NCBI GenBank assembly: GCA_018398585.1
Contig: JAGTTD010000013.1
Location: 5,056,492-5,120,491, forward strand
Direction: 5' to 3'
Source: Simmondsia chinensis
Lineage: Eukaryota > Streptophyta > Magnoliopsida > Caryophyllales > Simmondsiaceae
DNA: 64,000 nucleotides
The notes below the pieces were generated by a model. It was given only the letters and a program-made list of their open reading frames with translations. It was not told the origin of the DNA and ran no database searches. Every line of letters begins with the position of its first letter. The first letter of the stretch is position 1. This document shows, piece after piece, positions 57,201 to 64,000 of the stretch. A program made the translations under genes and the position numbers.

Positions 57201-59278
57201 GGACCTTGACCTATCAGCTTATGTTTTTGGACAATTGGTTCCTTCAAAAGAACCAGTTGGACCTTGACCACCCCCCGCGACCATGCTTATGCAAGAATCT
57301 TTGAAGCACTAGATTTGTTGTTGTTGTTAGTTCCTTCAAAAGACTGAGGGATTTTACTTCTAATCCGTGAATTCTTACATCATTTTGCAGGAATTTCCCC
57401 CAGCCAGCAAGCTTGACCCGAACATATATGGCAATCAGAACAGCTCGATTACCAAAGAACACATTGAAAAGAACATGGATGGCTACACTGTGGATGAAGT
57501 ACTTCCAACACATCATGTTACTTCTGCTTAGTAAGTTTTTCATTGTTGTGTTAAGCTGACAATCATCTCATCTTTTGTAGGCAATTAAAGGCAACAGGCT
57601 GTTTATACTAGACCATCACGATGCATTGATGCCATACCTGAGGCGGATAAACTCGACTTCCACAAAGACATATGCAACGAGAACGATCCTCTTCCTGAAG
57701 TATGATGGTACATTGAAGCCACTGGCAATTGAATTGAGCCTACCACACCCCCAAGGTGATCATCATGGTACAGTCAGTGAAGTTTACACTCCTGCACATG
57801 AAGGCATTGAGGGTTCAGTGTGGCAATTGGCCAAGGCCTACGCTGCAGTGAATGATTCTGGCTACCACCAGCTCATAAGTCATTGGTATGAGTTTATGTT
57901 TGACAAAATATAAAGCTTGGTGACATTCTGAATGTTTCATAGAATCATACCATTTGGTATTTTTGAAATTATGATTGCAGGTTATACACCCATGCTGTGA
58001 TAGAGCCATTCATCATTGCAACAAATAGACAGCTGAGTGTCATTCACCCAATCTATAAGCTTTTGCAACCGCATTTCCGTGACACGATGAATATCAATGC
58101 ATTTGCTCGGCAGATCCTCATTAATGCTGGAGGAGTGTTGGAGAAAACCGTCTATCCAGCCAAATTTGCAATGGAAATGTCGTCTGCTATTTATAAAAAC
58201 TGGGTTTTCACTGATCAAGCACTTCCCATTGATCTGTTCAAAAGGTATGCTCCGGATATTTACACAAACTATTAAATTTCACCAGGCCATTAGGCCCGAC
58301 TCACCGGAGTTTGTACATATAAGATCCACATATAAGGCCGAGTGGGGTTCCAACCTAAAACCAATTGGCATTAGGTGGAGTAGCCCACTAGGTTTATATA
58401 ATGATCTCTGTCTCACAACTCTAATATAAGATTTTCTAAACACAAGCTATCACTTCCATATATTGAGTATCCAACAAGGTGTACTCATTACTGCTTTGCT
58501 TCATGTCAGAGGGATGGCAGTTAGGGACTCCTCCTCCCCCCATGGCCTCAGGCTTTTGATAGAAGATTACCCTTTTGCTGTCGATGGGCTTGAAATCTGG
58601 TCTGCAATAGAGACATGGGTCAATGAATACTGCTCTTTCTACTATCCATCTGATGTAGTGGTCCAAGATGACTATGAACTGCAATTGTGGTGGACAGAGA
58701 TCCGCAATGTTGGCCACGGTGATAAGAAAAACGAGTCATGGTGGCCAGAAATGAGGACAAGGGACAATCTCACAAACACATGCACCATCATAATATGGGT
58801 TGCGTCTGCCTTACACGCTGCTGTCAATTTCGGGCAATACCCTTATGCAGGCTTCCTCCCCAACCGTCCCACTATAAGCCGACGCTTCATGCCTCAACCA
58901 GGCACACCAGAGTACGCGGAGCTTGAATCAAACCCAGAACGCGCCCTTTTGAAAACAATAACATCCCAGTTCCAAACGTTGCTCGGTGTATCCTTGATAG
59001 AGATTCTGTCCCGCCATTCGACAGACGAGATCTATCTTGGACAGCGCAACACAGCTGATTGGACTTCAGATGCAGAGCCACTGGCTGCATTTGAGAGGTT
59101 TAGGCTAAGGCTTCTGGAAATTGAGAAGTCAATCTTGGAAAGGAACAATGATAGAAGATGGAAGAACAGAAGGGGGCCAGCAGAAGTGGCTTACACTTTA
59201 CTGTATCCAAATACATCAGATGAGTCCAAAGTTGGGGGCCTCACAGGAAAGGGAATTCCCAATAGTATTTCAATCTAG
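50862..59278 (+). CDS. LOX: Plant lipoxygenase (cytosolic 9-LOX-like), 9 exons
   Basis: Non-haem iron dioxygenase that adds O2 to linoleic and linolenic acid. Exons: 50862-51234, 53068-53360, 55003-55243, 56149-56484, 56834-56919, 57391-57498, 57581-57885, 57981-58244, 58510-59278; 2775 nt, 924 aa, TAG stop, all introns GT-AG with agreeing phases. The PLAT domain is in exons 1-2. Iron ligands are His580 and His585 (SHWLYTH), His771 and Asn775 (ALHAAVNFG) and the C-terminal Ile924 (PNSISI). The His585-His771 spacing (186) equals soybean LOX-1. The start is uncertain: ATGs at 50787 (upstream of the likely transcription start), 50862 and 50973 are in frame; the last gives 887 aa, nearer the usual 860-890. 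Body sequence resembles type 1 9-LOXs. The Ser/Asn-rich N terminus could mimic a transit peptide. PLAT lacks about eight residues after MKKNVL. Expression is unproven. Confidence 0.9.
51235..51270 (+). repeat. (CT)n microsatellite at the LOX intron 1 donor site
   Basis: The exon ends CCCAG and the intron begins GTCTCTCTCT, continuing as CT repeats to 51270. The donor lacks the usual +3 to +5 consensus because the repeat occupies it. Confidence 0.85.
51340..52330. mobile_element. AT-rich repeat in LOX intron 1, paired with 49965-50640
   Basis: Phrases TTTGTCAATCAGATACC, AAAATGCTAAAGT, ACAAAAATTCATCAAAT and CTTAGGTACC recur in the same order at 50320-50610. Probably two copies of one non-coding element, interrupted here by SINE copy 13 and by hAT fragments (TAGGAGTGTAAATG at 51511; CAGGGCTGGTCAAGA at 51576). 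Confidence 0.5.
51743..51872 (+). mobile_element. SINE copy 13 in LOX intron 1
   Basis: Plus sense, same as the gene. GGAAACAGCCTCCCTATA, GAGGCTGCGTACATC, CCTTGTCTTGGCAGGAGCC and (TTG)n tail. Confidence 0.85.
53800..53962. repeat. 75-bp near-perfect hairpin in LOX intron 2
   Basis: Left arm 53800-53874 and right arm 53888-53962 are reverse complements with only two mismatches, separated by 13 nt. Arm sequence includes CTATACTGTGTAGATTG and TATCTTTTCATGGTGG. SINE copy 14 abuts the right arm. No target duplication flanks the hairpin. Confidence 0.92.
53963..54117 (+). mobile_element. SINE copy 14, non-5S head, LOX intron 2
   Basis: Plus sense. Head GATGCGGACCAGCTTTTCAGG, then GTTGGGGGTCCTTGG, GAAACAGCCTC, CAGACCCTGCTTATGCGGG and a (TTG)n tail. 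It has the same head type as copies 2 and 11. Confidence 0.88.
54682..54815 (+). mobile_element. SINE copy 15, LOX intron 2
   Basis: Plus sense. TTCTTAGGTTGGGGGTTC, GAAACAGCCTCTCG, GGTAAGGCTGCATACATCC, CAGACTTTGCTTACAAGGG and a short TTG tail. Confidence 0.87.
55667..55922 (+). mobile_element. SINE copy 16, full-length 5S-rRNA head, LOX intron 3
   Basis: About 256 bp, plus sense, flanked by TATATATTACTACACAA (55650-55666, 55923-55939). The head reads CACCGGATCCCATTAGAACT, CCGAAGTTAAGCGTGCTTGG, GCGAGAGTAGTATCAGGAT: 5S rRNA with A box, intermediate element and most of the C box. The body follows from GAGGTTGAGGGCACTGG through GGAAGGCTGCGTACACC to CCTTGAGGCACTGGGTATT. The first bases (CCAAAGAGGGCACCAACACG) match the head of copy 3. 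CCAAAGAG also recurs just right of the duplication, so the exact 5' junction is uncertain by a few bases. Confidence 0.93.
56505..56690 (+). mobile_element. Retroelement fragment in LOX intron 4
   Basis: Phrases GTGGGGTTCTATCCTAAAAG, CACTAAGCTTATATGTTG and AACTCCAATGTGGGAT recur at 58270-58440 (intron 8) and 41960-42070. Probably pieces of one LTR family; ends unresolved. Confidence 0.45.
56967..57251 (+). mobile_element. TRIM-like miniature LTR element in LOX intron 5
   Basis: LTR-like repeats 56967-57038 (TGCTAGAGTATAAAATCATT to TTTTGACA) and 57178 to about 57246 (TGTTAGAGCACAAAACCATT to TTCCTTCA). The primer site TGGTATCAGACA (57039-57050) directly follows the first; the purine-rich GCTTGAAGGGACA precedes the second. 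The ~140-bp interior is non-coding. This is TRIM anatomy. No clear 5-bp duplication. SINE copy 17 inserted at its right end. Confidence 0.6.
57252..57329 (+). mobile_element. SINE copy 17, 5'-truncated, LOX intron 5
   Basis: Plus sense. GCGACCATGCTTATGC, TTTGAAGCACTAGATTTG and a TTG tail. Bounded by GTTCCTTCAAAAGA (57238-57251 and 57330-57343), a 14-bp target duplication made within the TRIM-like element, so the SINE is younger. Confidence 0.85.
58262..58445 (+). mobile_element. Retroelement fragment in LOX intron 8
   Basis: GTGGGGTTCCAACCTAAAAC, CCAATTGGCATTAGG and CCCACTAGGTTTATAT match the fragments at 56505 and 41960. Confidence 0.45.
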
Positions 59279-60337
59279 TCTTTAGTCAGATTAAGCAATT
59301 GCAAAGCTGTTAAGAAATTTGTTAATCAAACCAAACTCCTCCCACCTTTTTTGTATAAATTGAGATGCTTTTAGTACCTAAGTGGGAAGAGGTAATAGTG
59401 AAGGTTTACCTAGTTGTAATGCAATAAGGATATTACGTATATCACCAAGTATGGCATTGTTATCCAATTCTTGTGCCTGTCAGTTTCTTTCTGTATCTTC
59501 AGGTAAACAGTATAGATGATTTCTGATAGCACTATTCCAATCAAGAATACATTTTGGAGCATGTTTCTTGTACCTGTTGGTGTCTTCAAACATCATTCAG
59601 ATGAGTAGATTTTATACAACCTATATTACCAAAAAAGTAGAACATGACGGTTAGACCTACAGAAAAGACTCTAAATCATCACATGCACGACAAAATGAAG
59701 GAAAATAGAAAAACACACCAAATTTACATTGAAACTGTAATCATCAGATGGAAAACTAGGGACCCAAATGGGCACAAAGCTTCCACTATCATGCTTTAGG
59801 TAACAATATCTAATACAACCTAAAACTCAACATACTAATTTTGAGGCAACAAAACGGACACATCATTGAGAGTTCATAAACTATTTATACACTCAGTCTA
59901 AATGTTATTGCTAGTGGTTCAAGTTGCTGAGTGTTGATAGTCATGTAACATTAATGTTTGCAGTTCCTATTCACAAAACTTGATAGAGTTTATTAGAATA
60001 TTTCGTATATTATATCTTAGAATTTAGGCAATGTCATATCCTTATGATTTAGGCTTGATTTTTGCTATTGTTATTGCCTTCCCTAATCCTGCTTAGTCTA
60101 TAAATACCAAGGCAAATGACATCATTATGCATGCCTTCTAGTATATCATATTATCTCTTATAGTATCAAAACATGTCCGATGGGGTGAAAATGGAAAAAA
60201 AATAAAATAAAATAAAAGAACACCTTGGTTATCAAAAGATGCCTAAAACCTATTGCTTTTTCTTCCCCCTCCCCCTCCTAGTTCCCCATGATCAGTGACA
60301 GAAGCAATAGCCCCTTCCCTTTCGCCCCTTTTCACCA
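59279..60337. other. LOX 3' UTR and intergenic DNA
   Basis: Follows the LOX stop. A polyadenylation site is likely within a few hundred bases, but no single AATAAA stands out (AATGCAATAAGG near 59417 is a candidate). A short (AAAAT)n tract lies at about 60199-60218. No further gene. Confidence 0.4.
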
Positions 60338-60628
60338 TGTATAGTATAAAATCATTCATGTGCCTTCATTCATCAATTTAAACTTTTAGAACAATTAGTT
60401 CCTTGATATGGTATAAGAGCTTGTTGCACAAGAGCTCACGAATTCAGATTCCAATGACCCTCACTTTAATATTAAGACATTTTAGCACAAAGTATGAAGT
60501 GGGGCGAGTGTAAAATCAACTCTTCAAGCTAAATAGGCATCTATAAGAGGGTACACATTAGAGTATAAAATCATTCATAATCTTTCCACCATCAGTTTAA
60601 ACTTTTGAAACAATAGGTTCCTCAACAA
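60338..60628 (+). mobile_element. TRIM-like miniature LTR element, second copy
   Basis: Same design as 56967: first repeat 60338 to about 60418 (TGTATAGTATAAAATCATTC to GTTCCTTGATA), primer site TGGTATAAGAGC (60419-60430), non-coding interior, second repeat about 60556-60628 (ATTAGAGTATAAAATCATTC to GGTTCCTCAACA). Ends are decayed. Confidence 0.55.
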
Positions 60629-60638
60629 ACCGCAATTT

Positions 60639-60936
60639 GTTAAATTTTAAATAGATGAATAACTAAAGCAAGAACAATAAGAACACTTTGGAATGCTTGA
60701 ATTTTGGATGATATTATTAACCAAGAGTCTATTCTATTTATAATACATCAAGTAAGAAGAAAAGTCTAAAACATAACTACTTACAATAAATAACCAAGCA
60801 AAACTTTCTCTTGCCATTGAAGAGGGTGGACGGTTGGGAAGAGAGGGGAACAAAAGTCTTCCTCTTCACATCACCCACCCATTAATTCAATTGCAACCAC
60901 TTCTAAGAAAATAAATACTAGAATTTTAATTTTAAC
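60639..60936 (-). repeat. Predicted 3' LTR of the second Copia element
   Basis: 298 bp with inverted termini TGTTAAATTTT and AATTTTAACA. On the minus strand a TATA-like TATAAATAG lies near 60740. The adjoining internal sequence CTCCTCCTCAAG is the complement of a polypurine tract, as expected at a 3' LTR. Boundaries are inferred from one LTR only. Confidence 0.6.
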
Positions 60937-61043
60937 ACTCCTCCTCAAGTTGGAGCATGTAAATTAACAACGCCCAACTTGGGAAGGAATGTTGATAATG
61001 ACGGTGACCCAACAGCCTTTGTGAAGAGATCCGCTACTTGCCC

Positions 61044-63848
61044 CTACGATCGAACAAAAGAAGTAGCAATCTTTTTAGACAACAATTTTTCTCTAACAAA
61101 ATGACAATCAACTTCGATGTGTTTTGCTCTTTCATGAAAAACCGGATTGGAGGCAATATGAAGAGCGGCTTGGTTATCACAAAATAACAGAGCCGGTTGA
61201 TTGATGTCCACATGGAGGTCACTCAATAAGCGGCGTAACCACACTAATTCACTAGTCACGGTGGCCATAGCACGATACTCTGCTTCAACGGAAGAACGAG
61301 AAACAACCGTTTGTTTCTTGGAACGCCACGAAATAGGTGCATCTCCTAAAAATACCACAAACCCTGTGGTTGACCTCTTGTAGGACAACCTGCCCAGTCA
61401 ACATCACAATAGGCACAGAGATTAAGATTAGAAGCATGCGGAAAGAAAATACCCTGACTTGGTGTCCCTTTTGTGTAATGAAGAACTCGATATGCTATCT
61501 CCAAATGCGGCATTCGTGGATCATGCATGAACTAGCTAAGAATTCTAACCGCATAACAAATGTCAGGACGAGTTATGGTAAGATAAAGCAGTCTCCCTAT
61601 TAATCTTCGATACAAACCAGGATCGCAACCTTGTCTCCTTTCCCATCGGCCAAACGATGATTTTGGATGATGGGTGTAGAGACTGGTTTGGCACCTAACA
61701 AACCCATCTCAGTAAGAATATCAAGGGCATATTTACGTTGACTTAAAACCATACCCTCTTTCAACGAGCAACCTCTATCCCAAGAAAATACTTAACGGGC
61801 CCCAAAATTTTAATGCCAAACTATTTATTCAACAATGACTTGACCTGTTCTATATGTTTTGCATCACTTCTCGTTATAATTACATCATCAACATAAACTA
61901 GGACACTTGTAAATGTTGATCCTTGCGAAAAAGTAAACAACGAATAATCAGATTTAGATTGCGTGAACCCCACGCTGACTAAAAAGGACACAAATTTCTG
62001 ATTCCAATTACAAGAAGCTTGTTTTAAACCGTAAAGGGATTTTCGTAAGCAACAGACTTTACCCTCATTTCTTTTCTCAAAACCTTGAGGTAACTTCATG
62101 TATACCTCCTCATCAATGTCCCCATGTAGAAAAGCATTGTTTACATCCAACTGATGCACTATCCAATTCTTAGAAGCTGCAACTGCAAGAACACAACGAA
62201 CAGTAACAAGTTTCACAACTGGAGCAAAGGTATCATGATAATCTATACCTTCAATTTATGTATAACCTTTGGCAACCAAGCGTGCCTTGTAGCGCTCTAT
62301 GGACCCATCAGATTTGTACTTTATCCTGGAGACCCACTTAGAATCAATGGCCCTTTTTCCTGCCGGCAACTCTTCTAACGTCCATGTTTCATTTTGCTCA
62401 AGAGCTTGGATTTCCTTTTTCTTAGCTTCCCTTCAATGTTGAAACTGAATGGCCTGAGAGAAATGTTTAGGCTCATCACTGGAAGTGATGGCGTTAAGCA
62501 CAATTGAGTGAGAGTTAGTAAAACGTGCGTTAGAAACAAAATTTGACAAAGGGTAAACCGTACCTGAATTAGCCGAAGAAGTAGTAGTACGAGGATGGGA
62601 TATGGAGCTTGGAACATCAACAATTTAGTCTTGATATTTAGCGGGCAAGGAGTGCGCACGACCCGGTCTATTTGAGACCAAATTATCCTGTGTTCCGGGA
62701 CTGCCCTGTCCCGGAACAGACGCTGCAGCACCATCAGCGGGTGCTGCAGCCATCTGATCGGGTGCTGCAGCACCCGGTACTGGTGCTGCCTCACCAGTAT
62801 CGGCTGCTTCCTGTGGTGATGTCCTCAACACCGGTCCTTCTTGCAACGAAGCTCGGTTTCCAACCCCATCATCCATAAAACGGATTAAGTCAATGTCACC
62901 ATCATAAACACTTGCATGAACTTGTTCTTCTAGAAAAGGAAATTTATTTTCATAGAAAACAACATCACGAGAGATAATTATCCTTTTATTATCGAGAGCA
63001 AAGACTTTATACCCCCTTTTCCCATGAGGATACCCAATGAAAACACATCTATTTGCCCGAGTTCCAAACTTATCCTTGCTACGATCTTTGTAATGAACAT
63101 AACATAAAGAACCAAAAACTCTTAAATGATTAAGAGAAGGAATTTTACCCAACAAAAATTCGTAGGGACTACGGTTTCCCAAGCGAGGAGTGGGCATAAC
63201 GCATTCTCCCCAAAAATTAATGGGAAGACCCACCTCAAAACTAAGCGCTCGAGCCACTTCCAAAAGATGTTTGTGTTTCCTTTCCACAACGCCATTTTGT
63301 TGAGGCGTATCATTGCACCAATTTTGCACCAATATTCCCTTTTCTGCATAAAAGGCAAGTAGAGGACCAAACAAAAATTCGGCACCATTGTCACTTCTGA
63401 CTTGTTTAACACACAAATTATACTGAGTTTGTACAACTTGACAAAAATTCATTAAAATCTTGTGAGACTGAGACTTGTCTCGCATCATATAAACCCAAGT
63501 ACATCTACTATAATCATCCACAATAGTAAGAAAAAAACGAGCACCAGTCATAGACAAAGTCCGATATGGTCCCCAAATGTCACAATGAATCAACTCAAAA
63601 CAAGCACCAGTTTTACTAACAGAAACGGGGAAGGGTAAATGAGTTTGTTTTGCACGATGGCACGAATCACAAACACAATCAAAAGACTTCCCAAAATCCA
63701 AACTTGTAAAACCTGACAACTTATTATACGGGACATGCCCCAATCTTCTATGCCATAAAACTGCTTCCTCAGTTGCATCCATGGCTACAGCTGCCTTTGG
63801 AATGACCGGACCGTCAAGGAAATATAGCCCATCTCGTAGCTTACCCAC
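61044..63848 (-). pseudogene. Copia pol (integrase, RT, RNase H), broken
   Basis: Segment 63848-62625 carries the integrase HHCC region (LWHRRLGH), core (DDYSRCTWVY, SDNGAEF) and an Ala/Pro-rich linker, and ends at a stop at about 62626. In-frame stops also occur near 62434 and 62258. RT runs in 62216-61821 with AFLHGD, LYGLKQA and YVDDVII. RNase H is in 61388-61044 with [12 protein letters not shown] and CDNQAAL. The stretch between about 61820 and 61390 is frameshifted. Every catalytic domain is recognisable, but the polyprotein is interrupted at least five times. Confidence 0.88.
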
Positions 63849-64000
63849 ATCAATCGGCCTCTGCGATGGTAGGTCCTATATGATGCAAAAATTGGAAAAA
63901 AAGATTAACGCACAATTACTATCTCTAGTCAATTTGCTAACTGAAAGAAGGTTACAATGAAATCCGGGAATGCATAAAACATTCTTAAGTACAAGATCAC

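Larger units (their letters stand above)
60639..64000 (-). mobile_element. Second Copia family, 3' half, cut by window edge
   Basis: Read on the minus strand from the right edge: integrase, reverse transcriptase, RNase H, then a 3' LTR. Protein style ([30 protein letters not shown]) differs clearly from copies A-C and suggests the Ale/Retrofit side of Copia. Gag, protease and 5' LTR lie beyond 64000. It starts directly beside the TRIM-like element. Confidence 0.88.

Overview
This window is plant nuclear DNA, almost certainly from a eudicot. The evidence is AT-rich intergenic sequence, GT-AG split genes of plant families, LTR retrotransposons with initiator-Met-tRNA-type primer sites, hAT, Mutator-like and Harbinger-type elements, a plant RTE LINE, and many SINE copies. 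I cannot name the species.

Only two host protein genes can be supported. A complete eight-exon VMP1/KMS1-type ER membrane protein gene (433 aa) lies on the minus strand at 9449-17593. A nine-exon plant lipoxygenase gene lies on the plus strand at 50862-59278. I reconstructed both exon by exon with consistent splice phases. Their introns are full of SINEs, MITEs, TRIM-like elements and LTR fragments.

The rest is mostly mobile DNA. (1) 1-1625: 5' part of a decayed RTE-type LINE, minus strand. (2) Three copies of one Tork/Tnt1-like Copia family, at 3093-8159 (-, copy A), 18136-23204 (+, copy B) and 44470-49424 (-, copy C). Each has both LTRs and a perfect 5-bp target duplication, and all have broken gag-pol. 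A and B flank the KMS1 gene in inverted orientation. (3) 60639-64000: 3' half of a different Copia element, cut by the window edge. (4) 37181-41324: a non-autonomous hAT-like element with its own 8-bp target duplication, split by a nearly complete hAT element (37859-40966) with another. (5) 33013-33944: a 932-bp foldback element with 9-bp target duplications, typical of Mutator-like elements. (6) About 17 copies of one SINE family across the whole window.

The most unusual find is that SINE family. Its 3' half is a conserved plant SINE module ending in TTG repeats. Four copies carry a 5' head that is recognisably 5S ribosomal RNA, with the internal pol III promoter region preserved, and two of these are bounded by target duplications. 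Other copies carry a different short head on the same body. Further oddities: in all three Copia copies the 5' LTR is about 495 bp and the 3' LTR is shorter, with the losses lying in a cluster of CGATCGATCG palindromes; copies A and B share gag-pol breaks that copy C lacks; a 75-bp near-perfect hairpin sits in a lipoxygenase intron; and the lipoxygenase promoter has a diverged duplicate about 7.6 kb upstream.
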